Positions 10,030-19,587 of a DNA stretch of 64,000 bases are shown here, piece by piece; within the stretch, counting starts at the first letter, position 1, and each line of letters starts with the position of its first letter. This DNA is from UBA1563 sp037440065 (GTDB lineage: Bacteria > Bacteroidota > Ignavibacteria > Ignavibacteriales > Ignavibacteriaceae): contig JBBIUV010000017.1 of NCBI GenBank assembly GCA_037440065.1, forward strand, positions 124,001 to 188,000, read 5' to 3'. The translations under genes were made by a program, and so were the position numbers. The notes under the pieces were generated by a model. That model made no database searches and had not been told where the DNA came from. It worked only from the letters and a program-made list of their open reading frames with translations.

Positions 10030-10617
10030 ATGAAAAAATATTTTATCATATTAGTTGTTTCCATCGCCTCTTTAACCTCTGTGGTTCATCCCTCAGATAA
10101 GGCAAGAGGAACTTTTCTTGCTCTTGGAGTAGGTCCGCGCATCCCCACATTTGATTTCCAAAATACTACTATGCTTGGGTACGGATTTAACGTAGAGATC
10201 GCCTACACCAACAACGAATATCTTCCTGTATTTCTTTTCGGAAAAGTTGGATTTGAACAATTCCCGGGCGCACAAAGTTTTTACCAGGTATCAACATATT
10301 CGCATTTCTCTACAAGTTTGTTACCTCTATCTTTTGGCGCACGATATTACCTTGCACCAATTTTACAAAATGTTGTTATCATTCTTCCAAGTATAGAATT
10401 CGCAGCTACTTTAACCGTTTTTCAAAAACTTCATCAGTTTAAAGTAACTTCAGGTAAAAATAATTTTTTAGAAGAAGGATCAAAACTTGGTTTTACTGTT
10501 GGTGTTGGAGCCTCAATGTTTTTAATTGAAATGCTTGCCTCGTACAATTATCTTGAGAATAACCAATACATCTCGTTAGATATGAAAGTTAGATTACCTT
10601 TGTATGTAAGTTTTTAG
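10030..10617 (+). CDS. Putative outer-membrane beta-barrel protein
   Basis: A 195-residue protein with a cleavable signal peptide (MKKYFIILVVSIASLTSVVHPS). The mature part alternates aromatic and polar residues, contains GARYYLAP and ends with a strand terminating in phenylalanine (RLPLYVSF), the usual C-terminal signature of a small outer-membrane barrel. No specific family is recognised. It is followed eight bases later by the enoyl-CoA hydratase gene, which has an AGGAG ribosome-binding site. Confidence 0.75.
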   Translation: MKKYFIILVVSIASLTSVVHPSDKARGTFLALGVGPRIPTFDFQNTTMLGYGFNVEIAYTNNEYLPVFLFGKVGFEQFPGAQSFYQVSTYSHFSTSLLPLSFGARYYLAPILQNVVIILPSIEFAATLTVFQKLHQFKVTSGKNNFLEEGSKLGFTVGVGASMFLIEMLASYNYLENNQYISLDMKVRLPLYVSF

Positions 10618-10625
10618 AGGAGAAT

Positions 10626-11408
10626 ATGAATTACAAAAATCTTTTGGTCGACATCGATGCTAATGTTGCTGTTGTAACTCTTAACAGACCGGAAAAATTA
10701 AATGCATTGAATAACGAAACGTTGAATGAACTTTACGATGTTTTTCTTTCCCTCGAGCATAATGCTGAAGTGCGTGCCGTAATATTAACCGGTAGCGGTG
10801 AAAAAGCATTCGTTGCAGGAGCTGATATTTCAGAATTAAATCAACTCTCTCCTTTAGCTGCAAAAGATTTTGCCGAAAAGGGACAAAAAATTTTTTCATT
10901 TATCGAACATCTTTCCAAACCGGTAATAGCCGCGGTAAACGGATTTGCTCTCGGTGGAGGATGTGAACTTTCTTTAGCATGTCACATTAGATTAGCTTCC
11001 GAAAATGCAAAATTTGGACAACCGGAGATAAATTTAGGTGTTATTCCTGGATACGGAGGGACTCAACGATTAACACGACTTATAAATTTTTCAAAAGCCC
11101 TTGAATACATTCTTACCGCTGATTTTATAGATGCAAATTCCGCGCTGCAATTAGGTTTGGTAAATCATGTCTTCCCCTTAAATGAACTGATGGTGAAAGC
11201 GAGGGAACTAGCTGGAAAATTTTCTACAAAACCTGCTCAAGCTGTGCGCCTTGCTCTTAAAGCTATTCAATCTGTTAAAGAGTTACCGCAAAGCCAGGGT
11301 GAAACTTTCGAAGCCTCCCTCTTCGCCCTAACAACAGGAACAGAAGATTTTAAAGAAGGAACTTCAGCGTTCTTACAAAAACGGAAACCGGACTTCACTC
11401 ATAAATGA
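10626..11408 (+). CDS. Enoyl-CoA hydratase/isomerase (crotonase) family protein
   Basis: Hydrates trans-2-enoyl-CoA to 3-hydroxyacyl-CoA, probably in fatty-acid or amino-acid breakdown. The 260-residue length fits a stand-alone crotonase. The oxyanion-hole segment AFVAGADISEL is near residues 59-69. ALGGGCELSLACHIRLAS and FGQPEINLGVIPGYGGTQRL carry the two catalytic glutamates. The start is supported by AGGAG just upstream. The stop overlaps the start of the next gene (ATGA). The acyl-CoA substrate cannot be assigned from sequence alone. Confidence 0.92.
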   Translation: MNYKNLLVDIDANVAVVTLNRPEKLNALNNETLNELYDVFLSLEHNAEVRAVILTGSGEKAFVAGADISELNQLSPLAAKDFAEKGQKIFSFIEHLSKPVIAAVNGFALGGGCELSLACHIRLASENAKFGQPEINLGVIPGYGGTQRLTRLINFSKALEYILTADFIDANSALQLGLVNHVFPLNELMVKARELAGKFSTKPAQAVRLALKAIQSVKELPQSQGETFEASLFALTTGTEDFKEGTSAFLQKRKPDFTHK

Positions 11409-12463
11409 TCTCAGAAAATTCTCAGCAATATACCAAGCCGAAGAATAGAATATTTCGTCTTGCTTTTCTTTTTTTATTTGGTTTGGCAATTTTCCTTTTA
11501 ACGCTGAATATCATCCTTTCTTTTTTCATGCCAAAAGAGATTAATGATAATTCCCAGCAATTAACATCGAGCAAAATTAATCTGCTCTTCCATAAGAGTG
11601 TTGCGGAATTTTATTTAAGTGATGATTATTTGAAAAAAATAAAATCACCGAAAAAAACAGAAGATTCGTTATTATATACTTACCGTTTAACGCTTCCTTA
11701 TGATGTTCCAGCTCCGGTATTTCTTCAAAGTGTATTTAAGAATTTTGATGAAGCGAATGTAACCATTTCGTCAGTTGAAACCGCACTAAATAAAAAATCA
11801 CTTTTGGAAATTTCATCAGGAGATAAAGAAAAGCTTTACGCGGAAATAATCCAGGATACCTCACTTCACCGTGATAATGGAAGTCTTGCCTTTGCACTCT
11901 CAGATTATGAAAGTCTTACGAAGGAAGAATTAAATAAATTGTTAGCAGAGCCGGAATCTTTTGCTTTTCTCTTAGAACCGAAGAAAGAAAGTTCAGAGTT
12001 TACGACAACAGTTTTAACCGCCAGGAAAGAATATATTGTTGAATTAACAGGCACAAGCCCAAATTCGGAATTTATTCTTGCAGAAAATTTCCCAATTGTT
12101 CGGAATAAACTGGCGATAAATTCTTTACTGCGATATTATCCTAGAAATAATTTTTTCTTTGTGGATCAGAGATCAACTTTATTAAGTTCTTACGCATATG
12201 AAAAAGTGAGGAAGGAATTTGCAAGACGGAAATACAATCTTTTCGCATCAAATTCATTTACAAATCTCTCCGAAATAAAAGAAGATGAATTAGCACGCAA
12301 CCTTTTTAATTTAGCTGATAATTTAACTCAAGGAGAAGTTAAACTTATTATTCTTCAGGCGAATCATTTTATTAATTCAACCGCAAAAATTAGAAGTTTG
12401 AAAAAAAGAGGGATCAAATTTATTCCGGCATCTGTTGCTGTACAAAAGATCAAAGAGAAATAG
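11405..12463 (+). CDS. Hypothetical single-pass membrane-anchored protein
   Basis: A 352-residue protein that overlaps the crotonase gene by four bases (ATGA). A positively charged N-terminus precedes one strong transmembrane segment at about 23-44 (LAFLFLFGLAIFLLTLNIIL), so the bulk is probably periplasmic. The soluble part alternates helices and strands, including LPYDVPAPVFLQSVF and a C-terminal KKRGIKFIPASVAVQKIKEK. It vaguely recalls divergent polysaccharide deacetylases, but no catalytic motif is seen. Its 3' end overlaps the convergent M16 gene by 14 bp. Confidence 0.7.
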   Translation: MISENSQQYTKPKNRIFRLAFLFLFGLAIFLLTLNIILSFFMPKEINDNSQQLTSSKINLLFHKSVAEFYLSDDYLKKIKSPKKTEDSLLYTYRLTLPYDVPAPVFLQSVFKNFDEANVTISSVETALNKKSLLEISSGDKEKLYAEIIQDTSLHRDNGSLAFALSDYESLTKEELNKLLAEPESFAFLLEPKKESSEFTTTVLTARKEYIVELTGTSPNSEFILAENFPIVRNKLAINSLLRYYPRNNFFFVDQRSTLLSSYAYEKVRKEFARRKYNLFASNSFTNLSEIKEDELARNLFNLADNLTQGEVKLIILQANHFINSTAKIRSLKKRGIKFIPASVAVQKIKEK

Positions 12464-13825
12464 CAACATTTCCACTTTCGTTCAATTCGACAATTTCATC
12501 AAAATTAAATTCACCTAACTTATCAGCAAATTGAGTTTTATCTCCAACCAGTACGGCAACTATTTCGTCATCCAGAATATGTTTCTGTGCTGCGTTTACG
12601 GCATCATCAATAGTAACTGAACGAATATTTGGGATGTACTCATTGAAATATGAAGGTTGAAGATTGTAGATATAGAGCGTATTCAAACCGGCTGCGAGCT
12701 GGTAATATGTTTCAAAATTGCTTGGAAATCTTCTTATAAGTGAAAGTTTCGCCGCCTCTAGTTCATCACTCGTGATTGTTGCTTTTATTTGATTAAACTC
12801 ATAAAAAATATCTTGTACCGCTTCGATAGTATGTTCAGATTGAACAGAAGTTGTTAACAAAAAATAGCCCTTCTCTTTCCTATAGGAGAAGAGAGAATTG
12901 GCTCCGTAGGTAAATCCCTTTGTCTCCCTTAATTTATAATTGATACGAGAATTAAATTGCCCGCCGAGAATTGTGTTCATAACCGTCTTAGCATAAAAAT
13001 CACCATTGCTTCTTTTATTGGAAAGATTTCCAATGCGTATTTCTGTTTGCTGTGAATCCGGTTTGTTCACAAAATAGAGACGACGTTTTTTTAAGATCGG
13101 ATTGAATTCCGGAAGAGGCGAAGGTTTTGCAATTCCAAAATTATCTATGAACTGATTTACATATTCTTTAAGTGTATCGGAACTAAGAGAACCGGCACAG
13201 ATAAATCCGGCCCTATCCGAAGCAATGTGTGAATTGTAAAAATTTTTCACATCTTGGTTCGTAAGTGATTGGACGTCTTTTTCTTTCCCCAAAGTAAAAT
13301 GACCGAGTTTATTCTCACTTCCAAAAACTTTTTCTTCAAAGATTTTATCGGCGATGGTATCAGGTTCATCTTTTATTTGCATCAGTTGAGCGAGTACTTT
13401 ACTTTTTTCTCGAAGAAATTCCTTTTCTTCAAAGTGAGGTTTATTCAGAATTTTATTCAGCAGGGAAAGAGTTTCTTTAAATTTTTCCTCCAGCGAAACC
13501 AAAGTGAAATACATAAACTCATGGTTAATTGAAATGTGAATTGAAGATCCCAGCATTTCAAACTGATTGTTTAACTCAAGCGAAGTTAATCCTCCCGCTC
13601 CTTCATCAATTAAAATAGCGGTGAGATTTGCGAGCCCGCTTTTCCCATCAGCATCAAGTACACATCCGGTTGACACGATCAGAGTGAATTGCCCCATGGC
13701 AGTTTAGTTTTTTGAATGAACAATCCTTTCATTCCGCCGTCTGAAACTATTTGCTGAATTTGAGGAAGATGAAATTTTGTTTGTTCAACAATTTGCGGTG
13801 GAGTGGTTCTATCAAATATTATCAT
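12450..13825 (-). pseudogene. M16 peptidase-like subunit (non-catalytic), frameshifted
   Basis: The second gene of an M16 metallopeptidase pair. It starts at an ATG at 13825 (MIIFDRTTPPQIVEQ) with a GGAAGG site upstream and overlaps the first M16 gene by 14 bp. The frame reads to KTKLPW and then hits a stop at 13679-13681. The family-typical continuation, GQFTLIVSTGCVLDADGKSG, is in another frame from 13697 onward. The change falls at a run of four C (13692-13695); one extra base there would give KLPWGQFTLIV and a protein of about 459 residues. It lacks the HxxEH zinc motif, as non-catalytic partner subunits do. Whether this is true decay, a sequencing indel or recoding is unresolved. Confidence 0.8.
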
Positions 13826-15095
13826 AGCTTTCCTTCCTTTCTTTTGGGACAAAGCGAAGGTCAATGTGTGATTTATCAAAATACGTAGCACATCTTTTCA
13901 CTGAAGCTTTTTCAACACTTTCATAGGAGATCAGTTCACTCGAAAAATAATTTGGCTCCCCTAAATAAAAATTATAATGGTTCAAATGATTTGCTACCGA
14001 ATCAAGACTCTGCATGCCATAAATAAAATTAGCTTTAATTCCGTACTTCGAACGGAGTAATTCTTGGGAAGTAACATTGCTGGTAAAAAGGTTATCTAAT
14101 TCCGTAAGAATAACTTTTTTAATTTCTTCTAAAGATTTCCCCGGTTTTGCGGTTGCTGATATGCAAAAAAATCCACCATACTTACCGGAATATTGAAATG
14201 CTGAAACTTGTAATGCAAGTTCTTTTTTGAGAACTAAAATGTTATGAAGTCTTCCGTTTTTTGATCCGGTGAGTATGTCCGACAAAATATCCAACGCAAA
14301 ATTGTTTTCATGAAAGATTTTTTCAGTTTTCCACACAAGTAGAATTTTCTCTAAGCTAACTGAATCAAAAACAATTTCACTTTTCGATTCAACAAGTTCA
14401 CTCTCTTCATAATTTAATTGAGGAACATCGTCGACTGAATTAATCCCGCCGAAATATTTTTCGACCAAATCTTTCGCAACTCCGGTTTCAAAATCGCCGG
14501 CTATTACCAAAGAAGCGTTTCGAGGCTGATAATAAGCATTGAAAAAGTCCTTCACATCTTTTTGTGTGTAAGATAAAATATCGTTCATGTATCCGATGGT
14601 AGGAGCGTGGTAAGGATGATTTTGGGAAAAGAGCAGCCCGAAAACTTTTTCCCAAGTTAACCCGTATGGTTGATTATCGTACCGCTCAAGTCTTTCGTTT
14701 TTTACTACATCAATTTGGTTCGACAGCGTTTCATCGGTTAGTGCCTCGAGAAAAAATCCCATCCGGTCGGATTCAAGCCAAAGCGCTGTCTCAAGAAAAT
14801 CCGACGGTATTTTCTCAAAATAATTAGTTACATCAAAACTTGTGGAAGCATTCAAAGTGCCTCCATTATCCTGGATAAATTTAAAATATTCCCCCTTTTT
14901 TATATGCTTTGAACCCTGGAACATCATATGTTCGAAAAGGTGCGCTAATCCTGTTTTGTTCTTTGGATCGCAGCTTGAACCGACGTTATACCAAAGGTTA
15001 ACCACAGCTATCGGGAGCGCGCTATCTTGATAAAGAATTACTTCCAAACCGTTTTGAAGAGAATACTTTTCGTAATCGAGCGAGAGAATTTTCAT
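13812..15095 (-). CDS. M16 family zinc metallopeptidase
   Basis: A 427-residue insulinase/processing-peptidase-type protease. The inverted zinc motif HLFEH is intact at residues 52-56, with the supporting glutamate expected in the downstream helix (LSNQIDVVKNERLERYDNQP). The C-terminal M16 half contains IAGDF. There is no obvious signal peptide, so it may be cytoplasmic or periplasmic by another route. It overlaps the partner gene at 12450-13825, the usual arrangement for a heterodimeric M16 enzyme with one catalytic subunit. The substrate is unknown. Confidence 0.92.
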   Translation of the reverse strand: MKILSLDYEKYSLQNGLEVILYQDSALPIAVVNLWYNVGSSCDPKNKTGLAHLFEHMMFQGSKHIKKGEYFKFIQDNGGTLNASTSFDVTNYFEKIPSDFLETALWLESDRMGFFLEALTDETLSNQIDVVKNERLERYDNQPYGLTWEKVFGLLFSQNHPYHAPTIGYMNDILSYTQKDVKDFFNAYYQPRNASLVIAGDFETGVAKDLVEKYFGGINSVDDVPQLNYEESELVESKSEIVFDSVSLEKILLVWKTEKIFHENNFALDILSDILTGSKNGRLHNILVLKKELALQVSAFQYSGKYGGFFCISATAKPGKSLEEIKKVILTELDNLFTSNVTSQELLRSKYGIKANFIYGMQSLDSVANHLNHYNFYLGEPNYFSSELISYESVEKASVKRCATYFDKSHIDLRFVPKERKESYDNI

Positions 15096-15252
15096 TTAAC
15101 CTTTCCGTTTAATACAACATGAAGATACCACTTTTACTCAAATCAAAAAAAAATCTTTTTTTACATAACAAAAAATTAATTTGAATAAATGGTTTAAAAG
15201 AGTGAAATTTAGACGTTCAAATTTTACTAACTAAATAGAGGTATTCTAAATT

Positions 15253-18200
15253 ATGAAAAAGCTACTTTTACAGATGCTTTTGTTCGTAGTGTTCTTTGGA
15301 ATGACCCAGATATTACAAGCGCAAGGACTTACAAGCGCTAGTATAAATGGTAAGGTTTCTGCAATAAATGGAGAAGAACTTCCTTCCGCTTCAGTTATGG
15401 CAGTACATATTCCAACGGGAACCGTTTATGGAACGTCTACACGAATGGACGGGAAATACAATTTGACCGGTTTAAAAACTGGCGGACCCTACAAAATTAC
15501 TGTTTCATTTGTTGGGTATCAGACTCAAATAAAAGAAAATGTTTATCTTGAGTTAGCGCAAAATTTAATGGTTAATTTCAAATTACCGGAATCTTCCGTA
15601 ACTCTCAGCGAGCTTACTGTTACTGCAGAAAAAAGCGCGATTATGAGTCAAGCAAGAACCGGATCAGCACAGAACGTGTCTGAAAAATCGATGCAAGAAA
15701 TTCCTACTACATCGAGAGATTTCCAATCCTTCTCTAAATTATCGCCTCTATTTTCCGGTAGTAATTTAGGCGCAGCCGGACGTTCTTCAAAGTATAACAA
15801 CATTCAGATTGACGGTACTCAGTACAATGACCTCTTCGGTCTCGGTTCAACCGGTACACCTGGTGGACAATCAGGAACCAACCCGATCAGCTTGGATGCT
15901 ATAAGTGAATTCCAGGTCGTTATTGCCCCCTATGATGTTAGACAAAGTGGTTTTACCGGTGGTGGTATTAATGCTATTACCCGTAGTGGGACCAACCAAT
16001 ATCACGGTTCGATTTATGGATTTGGAAGAAACCAAAATATGTCCGGTCAATACACCGGTTATGATGGTAAAAAAACAAAGAAGATGGATGAATTCAAGGA
16101 TTACCAATTTGGTTTTAGGGCCGGTGGTCCAATCATTCAAGATCAATTATTTTTCTTTGTGAATGGTGAAAAAACAATTTATTCTTATCCACAACCAAAT
16201 TTATCGCTAGCTGACGGATTTGGTGGAAAATCAGTAGCAGAATTATTGGCCTTGGGTGATCAATTTGTTGCTGCCTTAGCCGCAAAAGGGTTTAATGCTG
16301 GAAGTGCAACTTTGCCAACTTTCGAACAACCAAGCTCAAAACTATTCGTAAGATTTGATTATAACTTAGCAGAAAACCATAGATTGACAGTACGTAATAA
16401 CTTTGTTGATGCTGGTTCCGACAAGCTTTACAACTTTAGAGCTGTAAACAATCTACTCTTTAGCACTCAACCTTATTTAATGAGCAATATGACTAATTCA
16501 TTAGTTGCTCAATTAAACAGTACTTTTGGAAATACGATGGCAAATGAATTGATCATCGGTTACACAACAATTCGCGACAAAAGAAAAGGTAAATCAGCAG
16601 ATGCACCTGAAGTTTTGATCAAAGAATTAAACGGTACCTTTTCAATGTTCGCTGGTCCTGATAGATTTTCATCAGCAAACAAATTAGATCAAGATATTTT
16701 TGAGTTCACTGATAACTTCACTTTATTCATGGGTGACCATACTTTTACTGTTGGTACTCATAATGAATTTTTCTCTTTTAGTAACCTGTTCGCTCGCTCA
16801 GCTTTCGGTTATTATGAATATAACAGCTTAGCAGATTTTGCAGCTGATAAAATCTCATTTTACCAAAGAGTGTATTCACGTTTTGGAAATCAACGTGATC
16901 CATCAGCAGTTCCTGCTGCAGAGTTCAGTGTAAATCAATTTGGTTTCTATGCTCAGGATGAATGGACTGTATTACCAACATTGAAAGTTACTGCTGGTGT
17001 CCGTGTTGATATTCCAACAATTCCTACAACTCCTGCAAAAAATGATTCTCTCCCACTTTATTTTTCTCAATACAGAACAGACAGAATCCCAAGTGGAAAC
17101 TTACTTTGGTCTCCAAGAGTTGGATTTAACTGGGATGTTACTGGTGAAAGAACAACTCAAGTGCGTGGAGGAATTGGAATTTTCACAGGTCGTATTCCTT
17201 ACGTTTGGATGTCAAACAATTTTGGCAATACAGGTATGTTCACAGCCGAAGTTAGAAACAGCGGACAAGGTATCTTGTTCAATCCTGATCCGAAAAGCCA
17301 ATACATTGCTGGTGATCCTGGAACAGGTTCCCCAAGATTACAGTCAGAAATCGACGTTGCAAATCCTGACTTAAAGTTACCTCAAGTAATGAGATTTAAT
17401 CTTGGTGTAGATCAAGAATTAATTTGCGGATTCGTTGGAACTGCAGAATTCTTATATTCAAAGAACATCAACGAAATGTTATATCGCAAAGGTAATTTAG
17501 TTGCATCAACAAGTAAAATTGCTGATGGTCGTCCAAAATATGGCGGAACAAACAGTGGTGGTGGAAACTTCCTTGATATTATGGAATTGTATAACACAAA
17601 TTCCGGTTATCAATATAATATTAGTTTCCAACTGCAGAGAAACGTTACTCGTGGTGTTTCTATCAATACTGCTTATGCTTTCGGACAAGCTAAAGACAAA
17701 AACAGCCTAAACTCATCACAAGCTCAATCAATGATGAGATACAATCCAATTGATATGGATCCTAACAACCCTGCATTAACAACTTCACAATGGGAAGTTA
17801 AACACAGAGTATTCACTTCTGTTTCTTATGCAGCTGAATTCTTCAAGAATGCACCAACAACCATTTCATTATTCTATAACGGACAAAGCGGTTCGCCATT
17901 CTCATTCATCGTAACCGGTGATTTAAACAATGACGGTTTCGATAAAAATGATCTCTTCTATATTCCAAAAGACGCAAGCGATATTTTGGTTGGAAGCATC
18001 ACTGGTGGAAACTTTGTTGCTGCGACAGCTCCTGGAACCACTGCGGCAGACTTAGACGCTTTCATTCAAAATGATGAATACCTCAGCAAAAACCGTGGTA
18101 AAATCTCAGAAAGAAATGGCGCCCGTGAAAAATGGCAGCAATACCTCGATTTAAGAGTTACTCAAGACATTCCGGATTTATGGGGAATGGGAAGTTTCCA

Positions 18201-18435
18201 ACTTTCTCTTGATATCTTAAATTTAGCTAACTTCCTTAACTCAACATGGGGTAAGGTTGAGAGCGCTGGTTTAGGAACTTATGAAATCGTTGCGTTAAAA
18301 GGCTTTGTTACCAATAATGGTGTAGCTAATACTCCGGTATATAGCTTCTCCAAACGTGCTAACAACTCCGTCTATTCACTAAGCGATCTTTCCTCCCGCT
18401 GGAGAATGCAACTTGGTGTCAGATATACGTTATAA
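15253..18435 (+). CDS. TonB-dependent receptor with carboxypeptidase-regulatory N-terminal domain
   Basis: A 1060-residue outer-membrane receptor of the Oar/SusC-like class. A signal peptide covers about residues 1-23. A carboxypeptidase-regulatory-like beta-sandwich follows at about 28-110 (INGKVSAINGEELPSASV, YNLTGLKTGGPYKITVSFVG). The plug domain follows from about 120 to 245 and contains YNNIQIDGTQYND. The rest is a beta-barrel ending in an aromatic and leucine strand (MQLGVRYTL). No SusD partner lies next to it, so the ligand is uncertain; peptide, siderophore or sugar uptake are possible. It stands alone with its own terminator. Confidence 0.9.
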   Translation: MKKLLLQMLLFVVFFGMTQILQAQGLTSASINGKVSAINGEELPSASVMAVHIPTGTVYGTSTRMDGKYNLTGLKTGGPYKITVSFVGYQTQIKENVYLELAQNLMVNFKLPESSVTLSELTVTAEKSAIMSQARTGSAQNVSEKSMQEIPTTSRDFQSFSKLSPLFSGSNLGAAGRSSKYNNIQIDGTQYNDLFGLGSTGTPGGQSGTNPISLDAISEFQVVIAPYDVRQSGFTGGGINAITRSGTNQYHGSIYGFGRNQNMSGQYTGYDGKKTKKMDEFKDYQFGFRAGGPIIQDQLFFFVNGEKTIYSYPQPNLSLADGFGGKSVAELLALGDQFVAALAAKGFNAGSATLPTFEQPSSKLFVRFDYNLAENHRLTVRNNFVDAGSDKLYNFRAVNNLLFSTQPYLMSNMTNSLVAQLNSTFGNTMANELIIGYTTIRDKRKGKSADAPEVLIKELNGTFSMFAGPDRFSSANKLDQDIFEFTDNFTLFMGDHTFTVGTHNEFFSFSNLFARSAFGYYEYNSLADFAADKISFYQRVYSRFGNQRDPSAVPAAEFSVNQFGFYAQDEWTVLPTLKVTAGVRVDIPTIPTTPAKNDSLPLYFSQYRTDRIPSGNLLWSPRVGFNWDVTGERTTQVRGGIGIFTGRIPYVWMSNNFGNTGMFTAEVRNSGQGILFNPDPKSQYIAGDPGTGSPRLQSEIDVANPDLKLPQVMRFNLGVDQELICGFVGTAEFLYSKNINEMLYRKGNLVASTSKIADGRPKYGGTNSGGGNFLDIMELYNTNSGYQYNISFQLQRNVTRGVSINTAYAFGQAKDKNSLNSSQAQSMMRYNPIDMDPNNPALTTSQWEVKHRVFTSVSYAAEFFKNAPTTISLFYNGQSGSPFSFIVTGDLNNDGFDKNDLFYIPKDASDILVGSITGGNFVAATAPGTTAADLDAFIQNDEYLSKNRGKISERNGAREKWQQYLDLRVTQDIPDLWGMGSFQLSLDILNLANFLNSTWGKVESAGLGTYEIVALKGFVTNNGVANTPVYSFSKRANNSVYSLSDLSSRWRMQLGVRYTL

Positions 18436-18460
18436 AAACTTAGTCATTTAGAATCAACAA

Positions 18461-18493
18461 AAAAGCCATTCCAATAATCGGAATGGCTTTTTT
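18461..18493 (+). terminator. Rho-independent terminator of the TonB receptor gene
   Basis: AAAAGCCATTCC (18461-18472) pairs with GGAATGGCTTTT from 18480 across a seven-base loop and is followed by more T residues. It lies 25 bp after the receptor stop. The flanking A and T tracts mean it may also act on the convergent lepB transcript. Confidence 0.9.
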
Positions 18494-18550
18494 ATTTGGG
18501 TAATGTAATGAACCGGTTAAAATTTTCCGGCGAACGTTTTCAGTGATCTT

Positions 18551-19573
18551 TTAATGAATCAACTTTAAAATTCTATCAGTTCTAACTGAACCTAGTAAAC
18601 GGAAAAGTTCAGAGAATGGAATTTCTCTGTCCCATGAAAACAGCGACATGAATGCTTCACCAACTACCATATCGCGGGAAACAAATCCCCAGAAACGTGA
18701 ATCGGCAGAATCATCTCTGTTATCACCCATCATAAAATAATAATCTTTTTGAAAAGTGTAAGATGAGATTGGTTTTCCTTTTAAGGTAATAGTTTCACCA
18801 TTCACTTCAATTACCCTTGCGGCAAATTCTCTATCAATAATCGTTCTCCACTCTTCAACATTCGCAATAGTTATCGGAATTGTCATCCCTTTTTTAGGAA
18901 TTACGAGTGGGCCATAATTGTCTTCATTCCACAATCTCCCTTTCGGAAATATCTGTGTATTAACTCTATCTTTCGGAAGTGGATAAGGGGACAAATATTT
19001 TATGTAGGGGGGGATCCAGAATTCTTTTCCATTCACAAAAACAACTTTGTCACGAACTTCGATTGTATCGCCCGGTAAACCAATACAACGTTTAACATAG
19101 TTTACATTCATGGCAATTTGTTCTTCGGGAATCGGCAGTCCGGGAATTCTCTCATCCGCACGTAATTGCTCCTTGTTTCCCGGATATTCAAATACAACGA
19201 TATCACCGTGTTGTGGATCTTTAAATTTCAAGAATGGCATAGTGAAATAAGGAATTTCTATTTCAGTAAAAGGAATATACTTTGGCGAACTTGGTCCGTA
19301 GACAAATTTATTTACGAGAATAAAATCTCCAACAAGAATCGTGTCTTCCATCGAGCCGGTTGGGATGCGGGTGTTCTGAATAAAAAATGTAATAATGAAA
19401 AGGGCTGCAATTGCAGCTGAAAAAAGTGAGCGGAAAAATTCTATAAATTTTTCACTAAATGTTTCAGGTGCTTTTCTAACTTTCTTCCCAAAGGGATGAA
19501 AAATTTTATCGATAAGCGTTTTAAATTTTTTCAGCCCGGTTTTAGGAGATTCATTTTCAGGTTGTATGGCCAT
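18551..19573 (-). CDS. lepB: Signal peptidase I
   Basis: Cleaves Sec signal peptides at the outer face of the inner membrane by a Ser/Lys dyad. The 340-residue protein has one transmembrane segment at about 50-66 (LFSAAIAALFIITFFIQ). The catalytic serine is in TGSMEDT (S74) and the general-base lysine in YVKRCIGLPGD (K161). The MGDNRDDSADSRFWGFV box closes the fold. A cytoplasmic N-terminal extension of about 45 residues precedes the membrane helix. It is the last gene of a four-gene reverse cluster, 14 bp after gatB. Confidence 0.95.
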   Translation of the reverse strand: MAIQPENESPKTGLKKFKTLIDKIFHPFGKKVRKAPETFSEKFIEFFRSLFSAAIAALFIITFFIQNTRIPTGSMEDTILVGDFILVNKFVYGPSSPKYIPFTEIEIPYFTMPFLKFKDPQHGDIVVFEYPGNKEQLRADERIPGLPIPEEQIAMNVNYVKRCIGLPGDTIEVRDKVVFVNGKEFWIPPYIKYLSPYPLPKDRVNTQIFPKGRLWNEDNYGPLVIPKKGMTIPITIANVEEWRTIIDREFAARVIEVNGETITLKGKPISSYTFQKDYYFMMGDNRDDSADSRFWGFVSRDMVVGEAFMSLFSWDREIPFSELFRLLGSVRTDRILKLIH

Positions 19574-19587
19574 TCTTACTTTCGTTA

